Part shown: positions 43,594 to 52,661 of the stretch, one piece after another
Position numbering within the stretch: the first letter of the stretch is position 1
How the letters are laid out: each line of letters starts with the position of its first letter
DNA from: DASVVT01 sp036386415
GTDB lineage: Bacteria > Acidobacteriota > Blastocatellia > Pyrinomonadales > Pyrinomonadaceae
Assembly (NCBI GenBank): GCA_036386415.1
Contig: DASVVT010000015.1
Coordinates: 1-64,000 of the forward strand
DNA: 64,000 nt
Direction: 5' to 3'
Notes under the pieces: model-generated
Database searches by the model: none
Told to the model about the DNA's origin: nothing
Seen by the model: the letters and a program-made list of their open reading frames with translations, nothing else
Program-made: the position numbers and the translations under genes

Positions 43594-43688
43594 GATGTAA
43601 ACGCAAAGGACGCAAAGTGCAGCGCAAAGTAAGTAGCCTCTTTGCGCTCTCCAGCGTCTTCCTCCTTTGCGTCCTTTGCGTTTACATC
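43594..43688. repeat. Family A palindromic repeat
   Basis: GATGTAAACGCAAAGGACGC pairs with GCGTCCTTTGCGTTTACATC around inner copies. The arms differ from other copies by compensated changes (TGTAAA/TTTACA instead of TTTAAA), which suggests that pairing is preserved by selection or by copying. Confidence 0.88.
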
Positions 43689-43726
43689 GCCCCTTCGTAG
43701 ATATGAAGCTCTGATAAGGAGCATTT

Positions 43727-44593
43727 ATGCCATTGACGGCGATTGGACTGGTAATCGTCGCCGCAGCGCTGCACACAGGCTGGAACGTTCTTGTTAAGCA
43801 GGCGCAGGAAGCCCGGCAGGTGTTTACGTGGTGGGCTTGCGTCACGGGCTCGCTCATTTATCTTCCAGTCTTCGCCTTCCATCCATCAATCCCGGCGCGC
43901 ATCTGGCCTTACGCCTTGAGCAGCGCCCTTGCCGAGGCCGCCTATTTCATCACGCTCATACGCGCCTATGAACACGGCGACTTCTCTCTGGTCTACACGC
44001 TCGCGCGCGGCGCAGCCCCGGCGCTTCTCGCTCTCTGGGCGATAGCATTTCTCGGTGAGCAGCCCGCTCTCTTCGGCTACGTTGGACTCATCACCCTCCT
44101 CTGCGGTCTGGTCATGGTCGGAAGCGGGCGCTTCTTGCGATCACGCCAGCCGGTCTACACGGTCAGAAGCGCGAGCGGGGTCGGCGCAGCCCTGAGCGTG
44201 GCGATATGCATCTCTCTCTACTCTGCGATTGACGCAGCAGCCGTTCGCTTGATGTCTCCCCTGCCGTATACGGTGCTGGCGCTCAGCCTGGCGTGCCTCT
44301 TCGTGACGCCCTTTATGCTGGCGCGCTACGGCTATCGCCCTCTCATCAAAGAGTGGCGCGCGCGCTGGGGGCGCATCATCGTGGTCGGAGTCCTCATGCA
44401 ATTGACGTACATCCTCGTGCTCTATGCTTATCAGTGGGGGCGCGTCAGCTATGTCGGCGCGTTGCGCGAGTTGAGTATTCTTTTCGCCGCGCTGACGGGC
44501 TGGCGCTGGATGGGTGAAGCCTTCGGGGCTGTGCGCTTGATAGGCGTCGCGCTGGCGTTCGTAGGCATAGTCATCATGACGGTGGGCGGTTGA
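43727..44593 (+). CDS. EamA/DMT-family transporter
   Basis: A 288-residue membrane protein with about nine to ten helices in two EamA-like halves ('LVIVAAALHTGWNVLVKQAQ', 'FSLVYTLARGAAPALLALWA'; 'YALYQWGRVSYVGALRELS'-like segment near 235). DMT transporters export metabolites such as amino acids or nucleosides; the substrate cannot be inferred here. TAAGGAG lies before the ATG. Confidence 0.85.
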   Translation: MPLTAIGLVIVAAALHTGWNVLVKQAQEARQVFTWWACVTGSLIYLPVFAFHPSIPARIWPYALSSALAEAAYFITLIRAYEHGDFSLVYTLARGAAPALLALWAIAFLGEQPALFGYVGLITLLCGLVMVGSGRFLRSRQPVYTVRSASGVGAALSVAICISLYSAIDAAAVRLMSPLPYTVLALSLACLFVTPFMLARYGYRPLIKEWRARWGRIIVVGVLMQLTYILVLYAYQWGRVSYVGALRELSILFAALTGWRWMGEAFGAVRLIGVALAFVGIVIMTVGG

Positions 44594-44650
44594 TTTGAAT
44601 GCGGCAGGTCAGTTGAGAGAAGGTGATTGGCAAGCGATTGCCGACTCGCG

Positions 44651-46144
44651 TTATTTACGTTTAATCGTCGCATAGACCAGCGCATCGGCCTCTGCCACCG
44701 TGCTGATATCATAAAGGGTCGCCAAACGCGCCGCGTCCCCCTGGCGAAAAATAATCGGCTTCTGTGAGTTCTGCGCAACGTCCGCCAGATTCGTAAAGTT
44801 GACGTAGCGGCTGGCGTCTTCGCTGGCAGGCTTAACCGTATCGTATGTTTGTTGGATCGGTCGATTGCTGTAGAACAATGGTGTCTGCGCGTAAAACGGT
44901 TCGGATTCGGAGAAGAGGACGAGGGATTGACGGTCTTCCGCGCTTGTACTTTGAGCCAGCCGAGCCAGGCGTGCAATCGGTTCTTCTCCTCTACTATTGA
45001 GGTAGAGGGAGAGAAGGCTGTAAAGACCGCCAACCGTCACGAGCAGAACGCAGAGCGATGCGATGATGCGCCGGTGAGCTGGACGCTCGCGGTAAGCCTG
45101 GAAAAGGTTGGTCAGGAAAGCCGCGATGAGGACTGCAAGCGCAGGAAAGAGGGGCACGATATACCAGGGTCGTCTGGTCGGGATCAGCGTGTATAGCCCG
45201 AAGACCAGTGCGCTCACGAGCAGGAAGATGAGAGAGCGGGACTTCCCTTTCAGGATTTCTCTGACGCCCGATGCGACGGCAAAGGGTGCGAGCAGACACC
45301 AGGGGAAAAAGCCGTCTATTAATTTTGCCAGATAGTAGAGATGTGTCGTCGGGTGTCCTTCCAGCGTCTGCGTTGTCCGCGCGATCACGTGGTAGCCGAT
45401 ATACTCTCCTATGAAAGCGCGCTCGTATCGGATGTACATGAGGATATGCCAGGGGGCGACCAGCAAGGCTGCCAGCAGAAATGCCTGCCAGAAATGTCTC
45501 GACTGAATCGTCCGGGCGAAGCGTTTATCAAAGAACAAGGCCAGCCACAGCACGGCAGGCGCGATCAGTCCGCCAGCTCCTTTAGCCATCAGCGCGAGCG
45601 CGCAAGACGTCCAGATCAAATACCACCATTTTTCATCGCCCTCCTTCAAGCGTAGATAACCGTAGAGAGTGAGGTAGATGAAGAGCGACAGCATGACCTC
45701 CATCGTGCCGAAGCGAGAGAAGGAAAGGAAGTAATAACTGGTCAATAGAATGACAGCCGCCAGCCATCCGACACGCTGATCGTATGCGCGTTTGGCGATG
45801 AGATAGGTGAGCACGACGAGGGCGACGCCGGAAAGGGCTGAAGCCGCGCGCGCACCGTACTCGTTGACCCCCAGGAAGCGATAGAGAATCGCCGTGACCC
45901 ATACAAACAGGGGCGGTTTCTCGAACCACGGCTCATACTGCCAGTGCAGTGTCAGCCAATCCCCGCCGCGCAAAATCTCCTTTGAGACCTGAGCATAAAT
46001 GGCTTCATCCCAGGCGGCCAGACTGCTCGCGCCTAATTTCCAGAAGAGCGCGAAGGTCGTGACGGGGATTAAGACGTATAGCGGAGAGAAGCTTGAACTG
46101 CCTGAGAAGAAGCGTCCTTGACCCGGCGGCTTGGTTGGAGTCAT
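44651..46144 (-). CDS. GT39-family membrane glycosyltransferase (ArnT-like)
   Basis: A 497-residue integral membrane protein with about ten helices. The N-terminal periplasmic loop 'LGASSLAAWDEAIYAQVSKE' contains the acidic pair expected of GT-C enzymes, and 'YEPWFEKPPLFVWVTAILYR' with 'WFEKPPL' is diagnostic for ArnT/PMT-like transferases using polyprenyl-phosphate sugars. A soluble C-terminal domain (about 390-497) follows. It may modify lipid A or surface glycans. Confidence 0.9.
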   Translation of the reverse strand: MTPTKPPGQGRFFSGSSSFSPLYVLIPVTTFALFWKLGASSLAAWDEAIYAQVSKEILRGGDWLTLHWQYEPWFEKPPLFVWVTAILYRFLGVNEYGARAASALSGVALVVLTYLIAKRAYDQRVGWLAAVILLTSYYFLSFSRFGTMEVMLSLFIYLTLYGYLRLKEGDEKWWYLIWTSCALALMAKGAGGLIAPAVLWLALFFDKRFARTIQSRHFWQAFLLAALLVAPWHILMYIRYERAFIGEYIGYHVIARTTQTLEGHPTTHLYYLAKLIDGFFPWCLLAPFAVASGVREILKGKSRSLIFLLVSALVFGLYTLIPTRRPWYIVPLFPALAVLIAAFLTNLFQAYRERPAHRRIIASLCVLLVTVGGLYSLLSLYLNSRGEEPIARLARLAQSTSAEDRQSLVLFSESEPFYAQTPLFYSNRPIQQTYDTVKPASEDASRYVNFTNLADVAQNSQKPIIFRQGDAARLATLYDISTVAEADALVYATIKRK

Positions 46145-46274
46145 CGGTGATCGCCCCTTTCCTCTCCGTGAATTTCAGACAAACGCCTCGAATGTTTTTT
46201 AGACACTCCATCCCTGAAGAATGTTCCAGCTTATTATCGAGTCTTGGCGGGAGGGACGGGTGAATCCCCGCGAC

Positions 46275-46907
46275 CTAATCAGCCGCTTCAATGATGTGCG
46301 AAGTGGGCGTGTCTGCGTGCGGGACGAAGCAGCGGCGGCAGCGCGCCTCGTACATGTTGGCTGCGCCGACGGCAACGCGCTCTTCACTTTCAAAGGTACG
46401 CTGCGAGTAGTTGGCGGGCTGGCCGCAGCGCACGCAGATGGCGTGCGTCTTGGTGATGTATTCGGCGATGGCGAGCAGTTGCGGCATCGGCTCCCAGGGC
46501 TTACCCGTGTAGTCCTGATCGAGTCCCGCGATGATGACGCGCAGGCCGCGATGCGCCAGCTCGTTGGCGACATCGACCAGCTCGTTGTCGAAGAACTGTC
46601 CCTCGTCGATGCCGACCACCTCCGTGCCTCTTTCGACATTGGCGAGCAGCTCGCGAGCCGATTTGACGGTTCCCGATTCGTGGCGCATCTCAGAGTGCGA
46701 GACGATGTGATCCTGGGAAAAGCGAATGTCGATCTCAGGCTTGAAGACCTGTACTTTCTGGCGCGCGATCCGTGCGCGGCGCAGGCGGCGTATCAGTTCC
46801 TCAGACTTGCCGGAGAACATCGAGCCCGTGATGACTTCGATCCAGCCGGGCGCAGTACGTAGGTGGTTCAGGTGCTCATCGTTGCCCAGTGCAGTGAGTT
46901 CTTCCAT
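46275..46907 (-). CDS. tdk: Thymidine kinase (type II)
   Basis: Salvage kinase that phosphorylates thymidine. The P-loop GSMFSGKS is at 28-35, the Walker B-like 'GIDEGQFFD' follows, and the lasso/zinc cysteines CVRCG and CRRC are present near the C-terminus. It carries a ~20-residue N-terminal extension. The ATG at 46907 is preferred over an upstream TTG because AAGGAC lies 8 nt before it. Confidence 0.94.
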   Translation of the reverse strand: MEELTALGNDEHLNHLRTAPGWIEVITGSMFSGKSEELIRRLRRARIARQKVQVFKPEIDIRFSQDHIVSHSEMRHESGTVKSARELLANVERGTEVVGIDEGQFFDNELVDVANELAHRGLRVIIAGLDQDYTGKPWEPMPQLLAIAEYITKTHAICVRCGQPANYSQRTFESEERVAVGAANMYEARCRRCFVPHADTPTSHIIEAAD

Positions 46908-46962
46908 CTTCAAAAGTCCTTCGACATAGTTGATGATGTGAGGCTATAACAGAGCGCGCGTC

Positions 46963-47062
46963 AAAGCAAATGATGAACGCGGAATGCGGAATGCGGAATC
47001 AAAAGAAGAACCGTTTCTCTTTTTAATTCATCGTTCCGCATTCCTGGTTCATCATTTGCTTT
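46963..47062. repeat. Inverted repeat of AATGCGGAATGCGGAA type
   Basis: AAAGCAAATGATGAAC (46963-46978) is inverted at 47047-47062, with inner GCGGAATGCGGAAT / ATTCCGCATTCC pairs. It lies between tdk and the LeuA-like gene; single copy in the window. Confidence 0.85.
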
Positions 47063-47150
47063 TCATCTGCTTTTCAAGCTTGCTTGACATTTCAATGCTC
47101 GACTTGTTGTAATCAATTTGCTTACCCTTTTATGCAGACGAGGTGTTGAA

Positions 47151-48365
47151 GTGCCTGTTGAAGAGCTTATTTATGATTGGAACAGGACTGAGCCGGAGAG
47201 TTTCGCGCCGGGACGTCATATCAGTTTTGACGATGAGACCCTGCGCGACGGCTTACAGTCGCCTTCTGTGTGCGAGCCTTCGGTCGAGCAGAAGATAGAG
47301 CTGCTGCACCTGATGGACGGGCTCGGCATAGATACGGCGGACATAGGGCTGCCGGGCGCGGGCGGCACGCATGCGGCAGGTGTGGAGCGGCTGGCGCGCG
47401 AGATCGCTGACAAGAGGTTGAAGATTCGTCCGAACTGCGCGGCGCGCACGCATCGCAACGACATCATCCCCATCGTCGAAATCTCGCAGCGCGCGGGCAT
47501 CCCCATCGAAGCCTGCACCTTCATAGGCTCCTCGCCCGTCCGTTTTTACGCGGAAGATTGGACGCTCGATAAGCTCTTGAAGCTGACGGAAGAGGCGGTC
47601 ACGTTCGCCGTCAAAGAAGGCATCCCCGTGATGTACGTGACGGAAGACACGACGCGCGCCGACCCGGAGACGATTCGCGCTCTCTACCGGACGGCGATCA
47701 GCGCGGGCGCGCGCGCCGTCTGCGTCTGCGATACGGTCGGGCACGCGACGCCCGACGGGGCGCGCGCCGTCGTCAGCTTCGTGAAGAAGATCATCGAAGA
47801 GTCTGGCGAGCGTGTGCGCCTGGACTGGCACGGCCACCAGGATCGTGGCCTTGGCGTCATCAACTCCATCGCGGCCATTGAAGGCGGCGCGGATCAGGTG
47901 CACGGCTCTGCCCTCGGGATGGGCGAGCGCGTCGGCAATACGCCGATGGATCAGCTCCTCGTCAATCTCAAGCTGATGGGCTGGATTGATAACGACCTTT
48001 CCAGTTTAGGCCAGTATTGCGAAGTGGCCGCGCGCGGCTGCAAGTGGAGCATCCCTTATAACTATCCTGTGTTCGGGCGCGACGCTTTCCGCACGGCGAC
48101 GGGCGTTCACGCGGCGGCGGTCATCAAGAGTTACAAGAAGGGCGATGCGGGTCTGGCCGACCTGATCTATTCGGGCGTGCCCGCAGGGCTCTTCGGCCTC
48201 AAGCAGAAGATCGAGATCGGCCCGATGAGCGGCAGATCGAACGTCATCTACTGGCTCGAAACAAGAGGCCTGGAAGCCAGCGAAGAGCGCGTCGCGCGCA
48301 TCTTTGATCGCGCCAAGCAGTCTTCCTCCGTGCTCGAAGAAGAGGAAGTGATGCAGTTGGTCTAG
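47151..48365 (+). CDS. LeuA/homocitrate-synthase-like enzyme without regulatory domain
   Basis: A 404-residue DRE-TIM metallolyase-family protein. The motif 'FDDETLRDGLQSPSV' gives the DRE-type catalytic segment, HGHQDRGLG (near 235) the metal-binding HxH, and 'GADQVHGSALGMGERVGNTP' the typical closing segment. It ends after the catalytic barrel and a short lid, with no LeuA dimer (allosteric) domain. Condensation of acetyl-CoA with a 2-oxo acid is likely, but isopropylmalate, citramalate and homocitrate products cannot be told apart. The GTG at 47151 has GAGGTG upstream and is preferred over a TTG at 47118. Confidence 0.82.
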   Translation: MPVEELIYDWNRTEPESFAPGRHISFDDETLRDGLQSPSVCEPSVEQKIELLHLMDGLGIDTADIGLPGAGGTHAAGVERLAREIADKRLKIRPNCAARTHRNDIIPIVEISQRAGIPIEACTFIGSSPVRFYAEDWTLDKLLKLTEEAVTFAVKEGIPVMYVTEDTTRADPETIRALYRTAISAGARAVCVCDTVGHATPDGARAVVSFVKKIIEESGERVRLDWHGHQDRGLGVINSIAAIEGGADQVHGSALGMGERVGNTPMDQLLVNLKLMGWIDNDLSSLGQYCEVAARGCKWSIPYNYPVFGRDAFRTATGVHAAAVIKSYKKGDAGLADLIYSGVPAGLFGLKQKIEIGPMSGRSNVIYWLETRGLEASEERVARIFDRAKQSSSVLEEEEVMQLV

Positions 48366-48380
48366 AAAGTCTGAACAAGA

Positions 48381-48791
48381 GTGTTGGAACGAAAGATCAT
48401 CAAGGGTCTGCTGCTTCTACCGTTGCTCCTTTTGTGCGCTGCGACCCCGGTTTTTGCGCAGGGCGGAGGTAAGGCAGAGCCTTTGCGCATAGAGTTCAAG
48501 CGCGGGGCAAAGAGCGCGACGGCCAAAGGTAGAGTCCGCCATGATGAGCAGGCGGAATACATTTTTGCCGCTCGTAAGGGGCAGCGGATCGTGATTGACT
48601 TAATCACCACGCCGACCCAAACGGCCTGCTTTCATCTGCTCGGCGGCGATGGCGAAGACCTTAAGTTCGAGCATAGATGCGATTCTTTGTCGGATGTCGC
48701 CCCGCAGACAAGAGACTATTTGATTTACGTTACTAAACGGAACCCGAAGGTCGACAGCTCCAGTTATTCGCTTACCCTGCGTATTAAGTGA
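48381..48791 (+). CDS. Small exported hypothetical protein
   Basis: A 136-residue protein with a signal peptide (1-27, TPVFAQ). The mature part, with 'AKGRVRHDEQAEYIFAARKG' and 'DYLIYVTKRNPKVDSSSYSL', has the strand pattern of bacterial pre-peptidase C-terminal (PPC) beta-sandwich domains, here as a stand-alone unit with two cysteines. Its start is TTG. The stop overlaps a GTG that could start the next gene. Confidence 0.65.
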   Translation: MLERKIIKGLLLLPLLLLCAATPVFAQGGGKAEPLRIEFKRGAKSATAKGRVRHDEQAEYIFAARKGQRIVIDLITTPTQTACFHLLGGDGEDLKFEHRCDSLSDVAPQTRDYLIYVTKRNPKVDSSSYSLTLRIK

Positions 48792-48829
48792 ATCGAACAT
48801 TTCCAGGATCGCCTGTCCTCTGCCTTTAT

Positions 48830-50053
48830 ATGATTCCTACCGCAACGATCACCCCGGACGCGACTGTCCGAGAGCTTCTCGGCAGAGATGCTGTGTGCCG
48901 CGCTTTCCAGTTCTTTGAAGCCCACGCAGAGGAGATCACAGAGGAGCACATCAAGATTTGCTCCATCCCAGCACCGCCCTTTGGCGAACGGGAGCGCGCC
49001 GAGTATCTACGCGAAAAGTTTCGCGCCGCCGGCCTCGCAGAAGCGTACACGGACGAGGAGGGTAATTGCATTGCGCTTCGCCCTGGAGCGTCCATGTCTC
49101 CGCTGCTCGTCGCGAGCGCACATCTGGACACGGTCTTCCCTGCGGGCACGGATTTCACTGTGCGCCGCGAGCAGCACAGGTTGTTCGCGCCCGGAATCGC
49201 AGATGATGGCTGTGGACTGGCGGCGCTTCTGGCGCTCGTTCGGGCGCTTCAGACCTGCGCCGTAGAGACCGAAGGCTCGCTGCTTTTCGTCGGCACGGTG
49301 GGCGAAGAAGGGGAAGGCGATCTGCGCGGCGCGCGCTATCTTTTCAATGCGGGCGAGTGGGCCGGAAAGCTTGATGCCTTCATCAGTTTCGACGGCCCCG
49401 GACTGGAGCGCATCACGCACGCGGCACTCGGCTCGCGTCGCTACCGCCTGCGCCTGCGCGGGACTGGCGGCCACTCCTGGGGCGACTTCGGCGTCGCCAA
49501 CCCCGTGCATGCGCTGGGACGCGCCATCGCGCGACTCAGTTCGTATCCAGCTCCGGCTGAGCCACGCACGACCTTTAACGTCGGGCGCATCGAAGGGGGC
49601 ACTGGGATCAACGTCATCCCGCGTGAGGCGACGATGGATGTTGATCTGCGCTCCGTCTCGGCTGACGAGCTGCGGCGTCTGGACGCCTTCTTTCGCCGCG
49701 CCGTGCGCGAGGCCGCCGACGATGAGAACGCGGGACGGCGCGCTGGCGACCCGCCGCTTGAGCTTGACCTGAAGCTCATAGGGGAGCGCCCTTCAGGTGA
49801 GACTCCGCCCGCTTCTCCAATCGTTCGCCTCGCCGAAGAAGCGACGCGCGCCCTCGGCTATCGCCCACGGCTGGATCGTTCGTCAACGGATTCAAACATT
49901 CCCATCTCACTCGGTATTCCTGCTATCACGCTCGGCGCGGGCGGCGCTTCCGGCAACTCGCACACTCTAGACGAATGGTTCGATACGCGCAGCCGCGAGA
50001 TAGGGCTCAAGCGCGCCCTGCTCGTCATCCTTGGACTTGTCGGCCAAAGATAA
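48830..50053 (+). CDS. M20-family metallopeptidase
   Basis: A 407-residue amidohydrolase/peptidase of the M20/M28 type. 'SIPAPPFGERERAEYLREKF', metal-binding 'ASAHLDTVF' (His, Asp), the bridging Asp in 'APGIADDGCGLAALL' and 'GTVGEEGEGDLRGARY' (catalytic Glu pair) are visible; 'NSHTLDEWFD' gives the C-terminal His. The dimerisation domain lies between about 200 and 300. A GTG at 48788 would overlap the preceding gene by 4 bp and add 14 residues; the ATG at 48830 gives the usual family N-terminus. Substrate probably small peptides. Confidence 0.85.
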   Translation: MIPTATITPDATVRELLGRDAVCRAFQFFEAHAEEITEEHIKICSIPAPPFGERERAEYLREKFRAAGLAEAYTDEEGNCIALRPGASMSPLLVASAHLDTVFPAGTDFTVRREQHRLFAPGIADDGCGLAALLALVRALQTCAVETEGSLLFVGTVGEEGEGDLRGARYLFNAGEWAGKLDAFISFDGPGLERITHAALGSRRYRLRLRGTGGHSWGDFGVANPVHALGRAIARLSSYPAPAEPRTTFNVGRIEGGTGINVIPREATMDVDLRSVSADELRRLDAFFRRAVREAADDENAGRRAGDPPLELDLKLIGERPSGETPPASPIVRLAEEATRALGYRPRLDRSSTDSNIPISLGIPAITLGAGGASGNSHTLDEWFDTRSREIGLKRALLVILGLVGQR

Positions 50054-50078
50054 AGAGAAGTAGCGAGCGGGGAGGGAA

Positions 50079-50172
50079 GATTTAAACGCTGGAGGTCGCG
50101 AAGTACATTCGCAAAGGGCACAGAGAATTACCTCTTCGCGCTCTTTGTGTCTTCCTCCTTTGCGTTTAAATC
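50079..50172. repeat. Family A palindromic repeat
   Basis: GATTTAAACGCTGGAGGTCG ... CTCCTTTGCGTTTAAATC. The inner segments are more diverged than in other copies. It lies between convergent genes. Confidence 0.8.
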
Positions 50173-50195
50173 CTCCTTTTGTAGACGCCCCTTCT

Positions 50196-51398
50196 TTATG
50201 ACATGGCGACGGTGAAGTAGGTTGCGAAGAGAGCCGCCATCAGGCCGAGCATGACGATAAATATGGTGCGGATGGTTTGATCGACGAGCGGCTGACGTCC
50301 CCACTGCGCCAACAGCATGAAGACCGGAAAGATGGTCAATACGTAACGGGCATGCGATTGCAGCCGCAGGGAAGAGAGCGGCGCGATGATAGAGAGCAGC
50401 GTGTAGAGGGCGAACGGCCACTCCCGCCTTTTGGCGAACACGATCCCGCAGGCGAGAGCCAGCAGCGACGCCGCGAAATTTAAGGCGTGGAAGTCCCAGG
50501 ATTCAACGACGAGGCGGAAGCGCAGGATGTAGTTGAAGAGCGGGAGCAGAAAAAAGCCGCTGCTGCGCTGCCAGGCGACCAGCACGTCTTTGAAAGCGAA
50601 GGCATTTCCGGTAATCATATGCAGAAAGAGCATGAAGGATAATAGCCCTAGCGGGATGAGGAACAGTCCGAGCACATTAACGCGCGGTCTGAGGCCATAT
50701 TGCTTCCAGTAGAGCAGGGCGAGCGCAGGCACGAGGAAGATACCGCTGAACCGTGTTGCCGTAGCCATTGCGCCCGCGACGCCCGCGAGCCACCATCTGT
50801 CACGCATGGCGGCATAAAAGCTGCCGACCGTTGTGAGCAGGAAGAGCGCTTCGGTCTGCGCGAGCGAAAAGAAATAGCTGGTGGGAAACACTGCCAGGTA
50901 AAAGATGCACCGGTCGGCATCGCCTTCGTCCAGATTGAACGCCAGCGCCGTCTTATGTAGCAGGATGAGCGCTGGCAGAAAGAAGATGTTTGATAACAAC
51001 ATCCCGGTCAGATGAAACTCGCCCGTCAGAGCGGCGGCTAATCGCAAGACCATTGGGTAGAGAGGAAAGAATGCCCAGTTATGCTGCTCCGTGGCGTCGA
51101 ACGCCTGGCGCTGGTAGCCTTCTCGTGCCGTGCTTGTGTACCATCCTGCGTCGCCGCGATAGCCCAGGGGTCGCAACCTCTCGACGATGGCTCGACCGTG
51201 CAAATCTATAACCGGCTGTTTTAATTCGTCTATCGGTTTAACCTCGCCCACTGTGATGAAATTTGTGGCGAGCACAAAGATGGCGAAGACTATTCCACGC
51301 GTCAGCGCAAAGACGAAGAGCGCAGAGCGCACGCTGCGGTCACGCCGGACGCGGCTGAGCACAGACCTGCTATCATCCTGTTGAGTATCTTTATCCAT
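50196..51398 (-). CDS. PIG-V-like membrane mannosyltransferase
   Basis: A 400-residue membrane protein with about nine to ten helices. 'YRGDAGWYTSTAREGY' carries the acidic residue in the first loop typical of GT-C enzymes, while 'NWAFFPLYPMVLRLAAALTG' and 'FPTSYFFSLAQTEALFLLTT' match bacterial homologues of the GPI mannosyltransferase PIG-V (COG5542-like, by recall). It would use a polyprenyl-phosphate sugar at the outer face of the membrane. Acceptor unknown. Confidence 0.8.
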   Translation of the reverse strand: MDKDTQQDDSRSVLSRVRRDRSVRSALFVFALTRGIVFAIFVLATNFITVGEVKPIDELKQPVIDLHGRAIVERLRPLGYRGDAGWYTSTAREGYQRQAFDATEQHNWAFFPLYPMVLRLAAALTGEFHLTGMLLSNIFFLPALILLHKTALAFNLDEGDADRCIFYLAVFPTSYFFSLAQTEALFLLTTVGSFYAAMRDRWWLAGVAGAMATATRFSGIFLVPALALLYWKQYGLRPRVNVLGLFLIPLGLLSFMLFLHMITGNAFAFKDVLVAWQRSSGFFLLPLFNYILRFRLVVESWDFHALNFAASLLALACGIVFAKRREWPFALYTLLSIIAPLSSLRLQSHARYVLTIFPVFMLLAQWGRQPLVDQTIRTIFIVMLGLMAALFATYFTVAMS

Positions 51399-51550
51399 CT
51401 GCCTGACAATAAACCGGACAACACGAATGACAGATAACCGCGCGTCCTGTCAAGCGGCGCGGCGCATCGCAATGATGATTACATGGTTGAAGTTTCGCCG
51501 CCGCTTGCCTTAAAGTGCCTTTCAAATTTTCAGAAAGCGATACATACGAG

Positions 51551-52390
51551 ATGAAGCTTATCAATCGAAGAGAAGCAGGGGGATGGTGGCTCGGGGTGGC
51601 GCTATTAGCTCTGACCTGTTCTCTCAACACGCTTGCCCAGACAGCCGCACCCGCCACTGCTGCTGGGCAAGCTGATAACGAGTACCAGGAAGGCGCGGTG
51701 CTATGGACACAAACGTCTGGCGAGATGCGCGCCCTGGCCTATCAGGCATTCACCTTCGCGAGAATAATTCTGGATCGTGACCTGAGGCTCAATCGACGCA
51801 GCCGTATGAGACGCGCCGTCGTCGTTGACGTGGATGAGACGATACTGGATAACAGCAGTTACCAGGCGACGCTGTTGAAGAACCGTCAGAACCATAGTGG
51901 GCAGAGGTGGACTGACTGGGTCAATCGCGCGGAGGCGGCGGCTGTCCCCGGCGCGGTCGAGTTCCTACGCTACGCGTCCCGGCGTGGCGTGCGCGTCTTT
52001 TACATCACTAACCGTAATGAGGCGGAAAAAAATGGCACCGCCGCCAATCTGAAGAAGCTCGGATTTCCTGATGTCAACGATCAGACGCTGCTGGTTAAAA
52101 CAGATGGTTCGAGTAAAGAGCCGCGCAGGCGCGCTGTCGGCTCAAAGTTTCGCATCGTGCTGCTGATGGGAGACAACCTCAACGACTTTGCAGAGGTGTT
52201 TGAGAAGAGTAAGACGGTCACAGATCGTCTGGCAGCGGTCGAGAAGAACAGGGATCAGTTCGGCACGCGATTCATCATGCTGCCCAACGTCATGTACGGC
52301 GATTGGGAGAGCGCGATCTATGATTACAACTTCAAGCTCACGGATGAAGAGAGAGCCGCCAGGAGAAAGAGCCAGTTGAAAACTTACTGA
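51551..52390 (+). CDS. Exported HAD acid phosphatase, lipoprotein e(P4) family
   Basis: A 279-residue class C acid phosphatase. A signal peptide is present (about 1-30, TLAQ); a lipobox is not convincing. The HAD motif I VVVDVDETILDNS has its Asp pair at about 93-95, with 'FYITNRNEAEKNGTAANLKK' (motif II) and 'LLMGDNLNDFAEVF' (motif IV). Members dephosphorylate nucleotides such as NMN outside the cytoplasm. The ATG at 51551 is preferred over an earlier in-frame start at 51515. Confidence 0.9.
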   Translation: MKLINRREAGGWWLGVALLALTCSLNTLAQTAAPATAAGQADNEYQEGAVLWTQTSGEMRALAYQAFTFARIILDRDLRLNRRSRMRRAVVVDVDETILDNSSYQATLLKNRQNHSGQRWTDWVNRAEAAAVPGAVEFLRYASRRGVRVFYITNRNEAEKNGTAANLKKLGFPDVNDQTLLVKTDGSSKEPRRRAVGSKFRIVLLMGDNLNDFAEVFEKSKTVTDRLAAVEKNRDQFGTRFIMLPNVMYGDWESAIYDYNFKLTDEERAARRKSQLKTY

Positions 52391-52438
52391 AGCCGGTCAG
52401 GGTCGCCTCGCGCGGGTAGTGTCATGATTGTATTAGTG

Positions 52439-52534
52439 CTCTGTGCATCCTCTGCGTCCTCTGTGTCTCTGTGGTGAGTGTAGCTGAAAGTTCATTCACC
52501 ACAGAGACACAGAGAACACAGAGAAGGCACAGAG
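52439..52534. repeat. Family C inverted repeat
   Basis: CTCTGTGTCTCTGTGGTGAG and ATTCACCACAGAGACACAGA face each other across GTGTAGCTGAAAGTTC. The orientation of the arms is inside-out relative to the copies at 37284 and 42820. Confidence 0.85.
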
Positions 52535-52661
52535 AAAAGCTGAAACTAGGACAATACTCTCTCTCGCCCCACCCTGACGGTTGGCGGACGACGGCAGTTA
52601 AGACGTACAATCTGAGGCGTCCATCCTTGGATGCTCTCTGAACTTCAGAAATGCCCGCGCG

